Below are positions 8,187-15,391 of a stretch of DNA of 64,000 nucleotides, one piece after another. The position numbers and the translations under genes are program-made. The notes beneath the pieces are model-generated. The model was not told the origin of the DNA. It saw nothing but the letters and a program-made list of their open reading frames with translations, and ran no database searches. The stretch's first letter is position 1, and each line of letters begins with the position of its first letter. The stretch is from DAOTXK01 sp034430555 (GTDB lineage: Bacteria; Chloroflexota; Anaerolineae; Aggregatilineales; Ch27): NCBI GenBank assembly GCA_034430555.1, contig DAOUEM010000362.1:1-64000 (forward strand), written 5' to 3'.

Positions 8187-9315
8187 TCGCAAAAACAAAC
8201 CCGAAGCCCCACTCGGCGGATATGTGATCGCCAGCATATTTGTGCTGGGTTTGGCGATTTGGGCTTTGGTCTTTTTGCTGAGGCAGTTTGCCAACCGCGG
8301 CTCGCTTTCGCCACAACTGGTCGATGGGTTGGCTGTACTCGCCGTGCTGGTCACGTTGGGGATGATTCTGCGGCCACCGCTGGTTCAGTTCTTCGCCACT
8401 GTGCGTGAGTTGCGTCAGTTCCCGCCGCCGGGGCAAAGGATAAAGCTTAACGGGCATCGGCTGCACCTGCATGTTATGGGGCAGGGTCCGGTGACGGTCA
8501 TCTTTGAGGCTGGGGCGACCGGGTGTTCGTTGGATTGGAGCCTTGTGCAGCGAGAGGTGGCGCAATTCGCGCGTGTTTGCACCTATGATCGTGCGGGATA
8601 CGGGTGGAGCGATCCCGGCCCCAGGCCGCGCACCAGCGCGCAGATCGTGGCGGAATTACGTACTCTGTTGCACCGTGCGAGCGTTCCAGGGCCGTATGTG
8701 CTGGTCGGGCATTCGGATGGCGGTTATCACGTTCGGCTGTTCGCCAGTCGCTACCCGGATGAAGTGGCGGGCCTCGTATTGGTCGATCCGGCGCACGAAG
8801 ACCCTGAAGGACGTCTCGTACCGTCTATGGCTTTTCCAAACAAGCCGTTTATACAAGGCCTCAAGGCAATGGCGATCACGGCGCGTTTGGGTTTGATTCG
8901 CCTGGATAAACGGGCTGACCGTTTGCTCCTCCTGCAATCCTTTGAGCAATTGCCGGCCGATATCCAGGAGGTGCGCTGGGCGCTGATGACGCTGCCGAAA
9001 GCATTTCGCGCCGCCTATGACGAACTCAGCGTCCTGCCAGAAAGTGCGTTACAGGTCAGTGCCGCCGACCCGCTGCCGGACGTGCCGCTGGTCGTTCTCA
9101 CGGCTGACGCCCATGATCCTGCGGGGCTGCCGCCCGACTTCCCGCTTGAGGGATTCGAGACCGTTTGGCGGGAGCTGCAAGCAGAGTTGGCGGGCCGTGT
9201 CCCTCGCGGCAAACAGGTCATCGTCGAGGAGAGCTGCAGCAGCTTTATTCACCTGAATCGGCCTGATGCCGTGATCGAGGCTATTCGGATGGTGATTCAA
9301 GAAACTCGGCAGTGA
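8173..9315 (+). CDS. Membrane-anchored alpha/beta hydrolase
   Basis: A 380-residue alpha/beta-hydrolase. Two hydrophobic helices lie near the N-terminus (VIASIFVLGLAIWALVFLL and LAVLAVLVTLGMIL), then a hydrolase domain with the nucleophile elbow GHSDGG, a probable acid in VVLTADAHD and the catalytic His in SSFIHLNRPDAV. Substrate unknown; probably an esterase or similar enzyme acting at the membrane. I take GTG at 8173 as the start: it overlaps the dehydrogenase stop by 14 bases and a GAAAGGCGAG element precedes it, while the longer frame from 8107 lies wholly inside the upstream gene. The region looks less GC-rich than its neighbours. It sits between the intact end of the dehydrogenase and a second copy of that end, so it was probably inserted here. 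Confidence 0.8.
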   Translation: MSTNDRKNKPEAPLGGYVIASIFVLGLAIWALVFLLRQFANRGSLSPQLVDGLAVLAVLVTLGMILRPPLVQFFATVRELRQFPPPGQRIKLNGHRLHLHVMGQGPVTVIFEAGATGCSLDWSLVQREVAQFARVCTYDRAGYGWSDPGPRPRTSAQIVAELRTLLHRASVPGPYVLVGHSDGGYHVRLFASRYPDEVAGLVLVDPAHEDPEGRLVPSMAFPNKPFIQGLKAMAITARLGLIRLDKRADRLLLLQSFEQLPADIQEVRWALMTLPKAFRAAYDELSVLPESALQVSAADPLPDVPLVVLTADAHDPAGLPPDFPLEGFETVWRELQAELAGRVPRGKQVIVEESCSSFIHLNRPDAVIEAIRMVIQETRQ

Positions 9316-9325
9316 GTGGATTGGC

Positions 9326-9406
9326 CGCCACCCGATCAAGGACTTCGCCGGTAAGGACGCCCTGCACCCGGCCCGGGTCCTGGCAAGTCGGTTGAAGGAG
9401 CGATGA
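9326..9406 (+). pseudogene. Remnant copy of the 3' end of the upstream FAD/Fe-S dehydrogenase
   Basis: Read in frame, these 27 codons give RHPIKDFAGKDALHPARVL and then ASRLKER plus TGA. The intact dehydrogenase ends (from 8088) RHQIKDFAGKDALHPAQVL. The DNA is also highly similar, for example a shared 15-base block GCCCTGCACCCGGCC. No start or other part of the gene is present. It is a tail-only duplicate left downstream of the hydrolase. Confidence 0.85.
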
Positions 9407-9413
9407 TAGACAG

Positions 9414-9674
9414 ATGCCCTCACGCGAACGAAACGAGCGGAAGTTTGGCAACTGGGAAGAATTACCGGATGGCGGGCGTCGCTACTGGCGCGAGCGGTCC
9501 GGCAGGCATTGGGGATTTCAGCGCATGATATTGCTCGTCGATGCGGACGAGAATACGGTATTGTTATTACAAGAAATCTACGATGATGATGGGACGTTGA
9601 TGGAGCGGCATCAGAAGTATCCTGAGGATACCGGCCATGAAGTCCTGAAAGAGCGGGAGGACGAGTCGGCATGA
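9414..9674 (+). CDS. Small conserved-looking hypothetical, first gene of an overlapping pair
   Basis: 86 residues starting at ATG 9414 (MPSRERNERKFGNWEELPDG), soluble and highly charged, with ELPDGGRRYWRERSGRHWG and a C-terminal RHQKYPEDTGHEV. No metal or nucleotide motif is apparent. It ends in ATGA, sharing four bases with the next gene, so the two are probably translationally coupled. I recall similar small paired proteins in Chloroflexota and Cyanobacteria but cannot assign a function. The two-gene layout and size fit a toxin-antitoxin-like or other accessory module; this is inference only. Confidence 0.7.
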   Translation: MPSRERNERKFGNWEELPDGGRRYWRERSGRHWGFQRMILLVDADENTVLLLQEIYDDDGTLMERHQKYPEDTGHEVLKEREDESA

Positions 9675-9925
9675 TCACACGGCAAACGGTGAGCGAACAA
9701 ATACTGGCCTATCTCAACGAAGAAATCACGCTGGCCGAACTGGTGGACTGGTCAGAAAGAGCAGTGGGTTTCGCCGAAATAGAGCCAGATGATGATATCG
9801 ACCTGCTAATGGATATTTTGATGTATCTGGCGGCGGCGGACTCGGCGGCATTCCCCTTGACGTGGGGCGTGCTGTCGGGTTTTCTCAGGCAGTTGGGGGT
9901 GTCCGTCCGGGTGCTGGCGGCCTAG
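9671..9925 (+). CDS. Small acidic hypothetical, second gene of the overlapping pair
   Basis: 84 residues, acidic and helical (ILAYLNEEITLAELVDWSER, then a DDDID stretch and LTWGVLSGFLRQLGVSVRVL). Its ATG at 9671 overlaps the stop of the 86-residue gene (ATGA). The LAELVDWSER type of text is, as I recall, seen in short helical proteins paired with a small partner. No catalytic motif is visible. Function unknown; it may be the regulatory partner of the upstream protein. Confidence 0.7.
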   Translation: MITRQTVSEQILAYLNEEITLAELVDWSERAVGFAEIEPDDDIDLLMDILMYLAAADSAAFPLTWGVLSGFLRQLGVSVRVLAA

Positions 9926-9940
9926 GTTCTGAGAGGTGTT

Positions 9941-10024
9941 GTGCCTTTTCTGATTCTCTTCCTCGGCCTCGCCCTGCTGCTGATCGCCATCTGGCTGTGG
10001 CGGCGGGCTTGGCGGCGCGGTTGA
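9941..10024 (+). pseudogene. Remnant copy of the 5' end of the phosphodiester glycosidase gene
   Basis: A GTG-initiated frame of 27 codons reads VPFLILFLGLALLLIAIWLW then RRAWRRG and stops. The intact gene at 10938 begins MEFLTLTAGLVLLLIAIWLW then RRTRRR. Over the 39 bases coding from the second Leu-rich stretch to the Arg pair I count one mismatch. Only the signal-anchor segment is copied. It could still be translated as a tiny membrane peptide, but it reads as a head-only duplicate separated from the intact gene by the 10047-10934 gene. Confidence 0.8.
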
Positions 10025-10046
10025 AGCGTGGTTAAGGAGACTTCTG

Positions 10047-10934
10047 ATGGGTACAAGCTACGGCGCTTACATTGTCGATTCGCCGCCTTTCACGCTAGAC
10101 CTGGATGACATCAGGGCGCATTTGCCTGATGGGTGGACCATCAGCGATGGCCGTCCATCGAACCGAGAAGGACTGCAGGAGTATACCGTCAGCTTTACTT
10201 ATCAAGCCACGAACCCAATACAGGCTGAGCGTCAGTGGAAGGCAGAAGTTACGCTTCACGACGATGGCAGTGTGTTCGTTTACCGGGGGTGGTACGATTT
10301 TATCTATTTCCTGGAGTGGTATCGCACGTACCTGTCGCCCGAATACAAGCTGATGGCGTCGCTTGGAGTACTGACGGGCCGAGGTAATTACACCATCATG
10401 CCCGGCTTCACGTGGGACACGATAGATCGCGAGTTGGAAAATGTAGGGCTGAAAGCGGAGATTGCCCCCTCCGATTTTTGGATTGGCCCTGCTCCGGATG
10501 TCGACCAGAGTTTGCAAGGGCAAGCGCTATTGAGCGCGCTGCGCACTTCGTACCCACATGCAATCGTATTTGCTGAGGAACCTGAGGAAAAAATCGTCTG
10601 GTATTGGTATGCGATGTGGGGTGTCGTAGACGTTGACCGTAAGAATGTAACCATTGTTGACCGCGACACTTCTCGGCTGGTCAATGTCGTGGATTGGTTT
10701 CGCGACCTGCTGCCAGAGGAAAGCCGCCGGTATTTTCAATGCACTATACGTAGCAAGCGCACGTTTTACACGCCTGTTGTGGACGAACACGACCACCGGT
10801 TGACGCTAAACGAGGTCAACGAAATGAGCATGAACATGGGCGACGGTTTTGATGTGGAACGATTGGCGGAGATTTGTGAGTATCTACGGGGGTTTGGCAC
10901 GGAAGGCAAAACGCTGCCGGAAAAGCAACCGTAA
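10047..10934 (+). CDS. Orphan hypothetical protein, probably acquired
   Basis: 295 residues with a good ribosome site (AAGGAG before ATG 10047). The protein is soluble, rich in aromatic residues (YRGWYDFIYFLEWYRTYL, IVWYWYAMWGVVDVD) and has no signal peptide or recognised motif. Base composition is visibly less GC-rich than the surrounding genes, with many A/T-ending codons, which suggests recent acquisition. It ends three bases before the glycosidase start and is preceded by a copied head of that same gene, as if inserted in front of it. The general look is not unlike immunity-type proteins of polymorphic toxin systems, but no toxin is nearby. Function unknown. Confidence 0.75.
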   Translation: MGTSYGAYIVDSPPFTLDLDDIRAHLPDGWTISDGRPSNREGLQEYTVSFTYQATNPIQAERQWKAEVTLHDDGSVFVYRGWYDFIYFLEWYRTYLSPEYKLMASLGVLTGRGNYTIMPGFTWDTIDRELENVGLKAEIAPSDFWIGPAPDVDQSLQGQALLSALRTSYPHAIVFAEEPEEKIVWYWYAMWGVVDVDRKNVTIVDRDTSRLVNVVDWFRDLLPEESRRYFQCTIRSKRTFYTPVVDEHDHRLTLNEVNEMSMNMGDGFDVERLAEICEYLRGFGTEGKTLPEKQP

Positions 10935-10937
10935 CCC

Positions 10938-11915
10938 ATGGAATTCCTGACGCTGACCGCCGGCCTCGTCCTGCTGCTGATCGCCATCTGGCTGTGGCGG
11001 CGGACGCGGCGGCGCGTGACCCGGTTCGCCGTTGCCGTCCCGCTGACCGTGTTGGCGGTGATCGCCATCGTGGTGGGTGGGGTGCTCGTCTGGTACACCC
11101 ACCGCCCGCTGCCACCGCCCGTCGACGCGTTGCCGCTGTTCCAGGGCATCACCTACACCCGCGAAGTCCACTCTGAGCCGCGCCCGCTGGTGATCCACGT
11201 GGTCGCCATCGACCTGACCGCGCCCGGCATCGGCTTCCTGGTCACGCCCGGCGACCCGGCAGGCGACCACCAACTGGCGGCCCGCACGACCTCACATTTT
11301 TTGCAGACCTCCGGTGTGCAGGTCGCCATCAACGGCGACTTTTACCGGCCCTGGTGGTACAACGGTCCCTGGGACTACTATCCCCACGACGGCGACCCGG
11401 TCAGCGTATATGGCGCGGCGGTCTCCGAGGGCGTGCGCTATTCGACGTCCGACGAAGTGTGGCGCTGGTCGCTGGCCCTTACCGCGGACAACCGGGCCAG
11501 CTTTGAAACCGGCGAGGCGGCGGGGTACAACGTGATCTCCGGCGACGTGATGATCCTGGTGGACGGCCAGGCGGTGGACCTTTCCGCCAACGTCTACCAC
11601 CTGGACCCGCACCCGCGCACCGTCGTGGCGCTGGACCGGGCGCGCGAGACGCTGCTGCTGTTCGTGGTGGATGGCCGCCAGCCCAACTACAGCGAAGGCG
11701 TCACCTCCCCGGAGTTGGCCGCCATCGCCCTGGAGTACGGGGCCTGGGATGCCATCAACCTGGACGGCGGCGGCTCGTCGACGCTGGCCGTGCAGGGGCC
11801 GGACGGTGCGCCGCGCCTGCTCAACACGCCCATCGACATCGCCATCCCCGGCCAGGAGCGTCCGGTCGCCAACCACCTGGGCGTCTACGCCCTGCCGTTA
11901 CCGGGCGACTCGTAG
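10938..11915 (+). CDS. Phosphodiester glycosidase (NAGPA-like) domain protein, membrane-anchored
   Basis: 325 residues. Two hydrophobic segments near the N-terminus (LTLTAGLVLLLIAIWLW and VAVPLTVLAVIAIVVGGVLVW) anchor an exported domain. The rest matches the NAGPA/DUF2233 family: VQVAINGDFY (about 129-138), a central strand-rich region, TVVALDRARETLLLFVVDGR and the signature NLDGGGSSTLAV near 275, followed by the family-typical NxP...RPVANHLGVY end. Animal members uncover mannose-6-phosphate; bacterial members act on cell-surface glycan phosphodiesters such as teichoic or exopolysaccharide links. The start follows the preceding stop by three bases. Its first ~25 codons are duplicated at 9941. 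Confidence 0.87.
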   Translation: MEFLTLTAGLVLLLIAIWLWRRTRRRVTRFAVAVPLTVLAVIAIVVGGVLVWYTHRPLPPPVDALPLFQGITYTREVHSEPRPLVIHVVAIDLTAPGIGFLVTPGDPAGDHQLAARTTSHFLQTSGVQVAINGDFYRPWWYNGPWDYYPHDGDPVSVYGAAVSEGVRYSTSDEVWRWSLALTADNRASFETGEAAGYNVISGDVMILVDGQAVDLSANVYHLDPHPRTVVALDRARETLLLFVVDGRQPNYSEGVTSPELAAIALEYGAWDAINLDGGGSSTLAVQGPDGAPRLLNTPIDIAIPGQERPVANHLGVYALPLPGDS

Positions 11916-11962
11916 GGGCCGGGTGCGCGGTGCCCCAAGAGGGTATAAGGAGGGACATTCAC

Positions 11963-12547
11963 ATGACGGCTCAGGCGCCCAATACGCTGGAGATAAACGG
12001 CCACACCTACGGCATCATCGCCACCGAGGGCGAAGGGCTGCTCACGCCGTCCGATTTTGGTATTCAGCCCGTGATGATGTCGACCGCCTGCTGGCGGGGC
12101 TACATCACCCACTACGCTATAGTGGACGGCGTCCTGACCCTGGTTGGTCTGCGTATGTGCGCCGAGGAAGACCAGTACAAGCCCATCGCCGGGATCGAGC
12201 CGACCATGGAGGTGTATGAGCCGGTCGAGGGCAAGCGCTATGCCGAGGCCGTCTACAGCGACCTGGCCATCCGGACCCACTTCAGCGGGGCGATGCTGGC
12301 CGGACGTGATTTTGTCGATGTCCTGTACCGCCACATGGCTTTTCAAAAACCGTGGGGATACCGCGTCCTGCTGGAAGTGGTCGTCGCCGATGGCCGCGTG
12401 GAACGGGTGCAGGATCACTCGGATGAGGCCAGGGGCATCCGGACGGTGATCGCGCAGATGGAGAACCCGCGCGATGTGATGGACTTCGAGCGCAAAATCG
12501 GGCAGGACCGTTTTCCCTACTTCGACCGCGATCTGGGCTTCACCTGA
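11963..12547 (+). CDS. Hypothetical protein with STACWRGY motif
   Basis: 194 residues from ATG 11963, which has AAGGAGGGA upstream; the longer frame from 11930 lacks a good site. It is soluble with no signal. The block STACWRGYITHYAIVDGVLTLVGL (about 38-61) looks like a conserved core of two beta strands, and similar text occurs in small uncharacterised bacterial proteins. A second half contains RTHFSGAMLAGRDFVD and PWGYRVLLEVVV. Function not recognised. It converges on the M20 hydrolase gene, separated by only 34 bases. Confidence 0.65.
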   Translation: MTAQAPNTLEINGHTYGIIATEGEGLLTPSDFGIQPVMMSTACWRGYITHYAIVDGVLTLVGLRMCAEEDQYKPIAGIEPTMEVYEPVEGKRYAEAVYSDLAIRTHFSGAMLAGRDFVDVLYRHMAFQKPWGYRVLLEVVVADGRVERVQDHSDEARGIRTVIAQMENPRDVMDFERKIGQDRFPYFDRDLGFT

Positions 12548-12581
12548 GAGGGCGAGTTGGTTGGCGGTACGTACTGAGTGG

Positions 12582-13829
12582 CTAAGCCATTCCCGCCAGC
12601 CGGAGTACGGTGTGCAGCATCACGTCCCCCGCGTTGACTACGTCCGCGTCGCGCGTGTACTCCGCCGGGTTGTGGCTCACCCCGTCCACCGACGGCACGA
12701 AAAACATCCCGCTGGGCGTGAGCGCGCTCAAACTCATCGTATCGTGCCCGGCAAAGCTCATCAGCCGCGTGTGACTCAGGTCCAGCGACTCCGCCGCGCC
12801 CTCGATGGCGGCCATCACGCCCGCGTCCATCGGGGCCGGTGTGACGCCCCCCGCGCTCTCGATGTCCAGCGCCAGGTCGAATTCGGCAACGGTCTCCTCC
12901 GCCAGCGCGAACAGCGCCGCCCCCATCGCATCGAGCTGTTCCGACGACCCGTGCCGGAACTCCAGGGCCAGCCGGACCTGCCCCGGCACGATGTTAAACG
13001 CCCCCGGCCCGACCGCCAGCTTGCCGCAGTTGACCGTGCCCGGCAGGAAGTCGGCCAGCACCCGCTCCCTGGCCCGTCCCACGAAGGCCGCCGCGCCCCA
13101 CAGCGCGTCACGCCGGCCGGGGACCGGCCTGGTGCCGGCGTGCGCCGCCTCCCCGCGGAAGGTCAGCCAGTAGTCGCGGATGCCCACGATGCCGGTCACC
13201 ACGCCGATGTCGAGGCCGGCGTTTTCCAGCCGTGTGCCCTGCTCGATGTGCACCTCCACGTAGCCGGCCAGCGATGCCGGGTCGCGACGGGCGCCCAGGA
13301 TGCTTTCCGGTGTCAGGCCCGCCCGGTCCAGCCCGGCCCGGAAGACGTCGGGCGGCGTGTGCGGATGGTGAATGTCCGCCTGGGTGAGCTGTCCGGCCAG
13401 GGCGCGGCTGCCCAGCAGGCTGATGTGCGTGCCCTCCTCGTCGGTGAAGCTGATGACTTCCAGGTGCACGGGTGGCGCGAAACCCGCCTCCTTGATCACG
13501 CGCAGGGCTTCCAGCGCGGCCAGCGCCCCCAGCGCCCCGTCGAAGGCTCCCCCGTCGACCACCGTGTCCAGGTGGGAGCCGAAGAGCAGGGTGGGTGCGT
13601 TCGGGTCGGCGGCGGGTAGGACGGCGGACTGGTTGCCCGCGCCATCCACCCGGTAGATGAACCCGTCTGCCTCGACGCGCTGTTGGAACCACGTCCGCGC
13701 GGCCATGTCGGCTTCGGACAGCGCCGGGCGCGAGACCCCGCCCCCCTCCACGCCCTCCGGGGCGCCGATGGCGGCCAGGGCGGCCATATCGTCCAGCAGG
13801 CGTTGGGCGTTGACAGTCGTTGGGGGCAT
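12582..13829 (-). CDS. M20-family amidohydrolase (N-carbamoyl-amino acid hydrolase / allantoate amidohydrolase type)
   Basis: A 415-residue metalloamidase of the HyuC/AllC branch of M20. The dinuclear metal site is visible: His86 in GSHLDTVVDGG, Asp97 in AFDGALG, Glu131-Glu132 in SFTDEEGT, a later His in VHIEQGTRLEN, and the C-terminal His in GVSHNPAEYT. VHIEQGTRLE and SFAGHDTMSLS are typical of carbamoylase/ureidohydrolase members rather than peptidases. It would hydrolyse an N-carbamoyl or ureido substrate in the cytoplasm, releasing ammonia and CO2 or a related product. No hydantoinase or purine-degradation gene is close. ATG at 13829; the gene diverges from ychF, sharing the 13830-13996 interval. 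Confidence 0.88.
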   Translation of the reverse strand: MPPTTVNAQRLLDDMAALAAIGAPEGVEGGGVSRPALSEADMAARTWFQQRVEADGFIYRVDGAGNQSAVLPAADPNAPTLLFGSHLDTVVDGGAFDGALGALAALEALRVIKEAGFAPPVHLEVISFTDEEGTHISLLGSRALAGQLTQADIHHPHTPPDVFRAGLDRAGLTPESILGARRDPASLAGYVEVHIEQGTRLENAGLDIGVVTGIVGIRDYWLTFRGEAAHAGTRPVPGRRDALWGAAAFVGRARERVLADFLPGTVNCGKLAVGPGAFNIVPGQVRLALEFRHGSSEQLDAMGAALFALAEETVAEFDLALDIESAGGVTPAPMDAGVMAAIEGAAESLDLSHTRLMSFAGHDTMSLSALTPSGMFFVPSVDGVSHNPAEYTRDADVVNAGDVMLHTVLRLAGMA

Positions 13830-13956
13830 CTTATTCTCGTCTTCCAGGGCAGAGTCGGCACACGATGTTGATTATGCCGTTTCCGTCTGATTCTGTCATG
13901 TGGGCAAAAAAACCTGTTCTCGCATCGCCCGGCGGGGTATACTGGCGGGTCGTACG

Positions 13957-13965
13957 TGCTATATT
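13957..13965 (+). promoter_or_regulatory. Extended -10 promoter for the YchF-like gene
   Basis: TGC plus TATATT gives an extended -10 element 31 bases before the ATG of ychF, in a short AT-rich patch. A second candidate TATACT lies at 13938-13943. No clear -35 hexamer accompanies either. Confidence 0.45.
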
Positions 13966-13996
13966 AAAAACATCAACAACGAGGACTCAAATCCCC

Positions 13997-15079
13997 ATGC
14001 GATTAGGCATTATCGGTCTGCCGCAAAGCGGCAAAACCACGATCTTTAACGCGCTGACCGGGCAGAATCTACCCACCGGCTTCGGCGCTTCCGGGCAGAT
14101 GGAAGTCCACACCGCCGTCGTGCCCGTGCCCGACGACCGCGTCGATTTCCTGAGCGGCATCTACCAACCCAAAAAGACCACCTACGCCACCGTGACCTTC
14201 AAGGACATCGGCGGGCTGGACAGCGGCGTGGGCGAGGGCGGCCTGAGCGGTCCGCTGCGCAACGAGCTCACCCAGGTGGATGGTTTCGTGCACGTGACCC
14301 GTGTCTTCGCGGATGACAACGTGCCCCATCCCCTGGAAACCATCGACCCCCAGCGCGACCTCGACACCATGGAGAGCGAGTTCCTGCTGCTGGACCTGAT
14401 CGCCGTCGAGAACCGGCTGGCCCGCCTCAAAGAGGAATGGACCAAGGGCAAGATGGAAAACCGCCGCTTTAACGAAATGGAAACGGCGGTGATGGAGCGG
14501 CTCCAGGCCCAGTTGGAGGCCGGCCAGCCCGTGCGCGCCCTGGACGATCTCACCCCGGACGACCTGAAGATGATGCGCGGTTACGGCCTGCTGACCCTCA
14601 AGCCCCAGTTGGTGCTGCTCAACACCGGCGACGAGGCGGTCACGCCGGAATCGCAGGTGTCCGTCGTTGGGGCGCGGACGGCGCTGGCCGCCCTGCAAGG
14701 GGCCATCGAGGCCGAGATCGCGCAGCTTTCGCCGGCGGACCGCGCTGACTTCCTGGTCGAGTATAATATCGAGGAGCCGGGCGCGTCCCGCGTGATCCGC
14801 CTCAGCTACGACCTGCTGGGCATCCAGTCCTTCTTCACCATCGGCGGCGACGAGGTGCGGGCCTGGAGCCTGCCGCGCGGGGGCACGGCGGTGGACGCCG
14901 CCGGGACGGTCCATACCGACCTGGCGCGGGGCTTCATCCGGGCGGAGGTGATGACCATTGATGATCTAAAGGAGCTGGGCGACGAGAAGGCGGTCAAAGC
15001 GGCGGGCCGCCAGCGCCTGGAAGGCAAAACCTACCTCGTGCAAGATGGCGACGTGATCACCATACGCTTCAACGTCTGA
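13997..15079 (+). CDS. ychF: YchF/OLA1-family ATPase (DUF933-type)
   Basis: 360 residues, the usual YchF length. The P-loop GLPQSGKTT lies at 7-15, followed by FNALTG; DIGGL (about 73-77) is in the G3 position, and LNTGDE near 212 occupies the G4 region where GTPases carry NKxD and YchF carries NxxE. The C-terminal TGS-like domain ends in FIRAEVMTIDDL and LEGKTYLVQDGDVITIRFN, a close match to the family end. YchF proteins hydrolyse ATP, bind ribosomes and tune translation and stress responses. ATG at 13997 was chosen because the P-loop must lie near the start; the open frame to 13820 is upstream non-coding. Confidence 0.9.
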   Translation: MRLGIIGLPQSGKTTIFNALTGQNLPTGFGASGQMEVHTAVVPVPDDRVDFLSGIYQPKKTTYATVTFKDIGGLDSGVGEGGLSGPLRNELTQVDGFVHVTRVFADDNVPHPLETIDPQRDLDTMESEFLLLDLIAVENRLARLKEEWTKGKMENRRFNEMETAVMERLQAQLEAGQPVRALDDLTPDDLKMMRGYGLLTLKPQLVLLNTGDEAVTPESQVSVVGARTALAALQGAIEAEIAQLSPADRADFLVEYNIEEPGASRVIRLSYDLLGIQSFFTIGGDEVRAWSLPRGGTAVDAAGTVHTDLARGFIRAEVMTIDDLKELGDEKAVKAAGRQRLEGKTYLVQDGDVITIRFNV

Positions 15080-15114
15080 CGCCGCCGGAGGCTTTCCCCG
15101 AGGAGGCAGTTCCC

Positions 15115-15366
15115 ATGAGCGACGACGACATCCGCGTGACTCCCTGGGATGGTGCCGATCCGCCGACCGAGGCCGCCCTGCTGCGCCGGTATGCGGCCGA
15201 GGGTATGAGTCCCTGTACGTGGTCCAACGGGCCGGGTGACGTGTACGCCCCGCACAGCCACGGTTATCGATTCGTGACCGTGTCGGAGCTTCTGGCCTTG
15301 AACTGAGAGCGATGGACCACTGTCGGGCCGGGGGACCTGGTTTGCCTGGAAGCCCACCGGCGCTGA
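15115..15366 (+). pseudogene. Decayed cupin-domain gene with internal deletion
   Basis: The frame starts well (GGAGGCAG then ATG 15115) and reads VTPWDGADPPTEAALLRRY, then SNGPGDVYAPHSHGYRFVT, the conserved front of small cupins (PTEAxL, WSNGPGDxYxxHxHxY with the metal His pair). It reaches TGA at 15304. Reading on in the same frame gives VGPGDLVCLEAHRR and a stop at 15364, which is the conserved cupin C-terminus. The central barrel strands (roughly 40-50 residues) are missing. The gene therefore looks like a cupin that lost its middle and gained an in-frame stop. A 63-residue product could still be made but would not fold as a cupin. Confidence 0.75.
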
Positions 15367-15391
15367 TCGATCCCTGGAAGGTGGAGGACGC

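Noticed and set aside
8173..10934. Integrative mobile element
   Set aside because: No integrase, transposase or terminal repeats; the partial gene copies are better explained by recombination at flanking genes.
12561..13619. 352-codon plus-strand frame opposite the M20 hydrolase
   Set aside because: Low-complexity His/Arg/Gln text; antisense shadow of a gene with a full metal-binding motif set.
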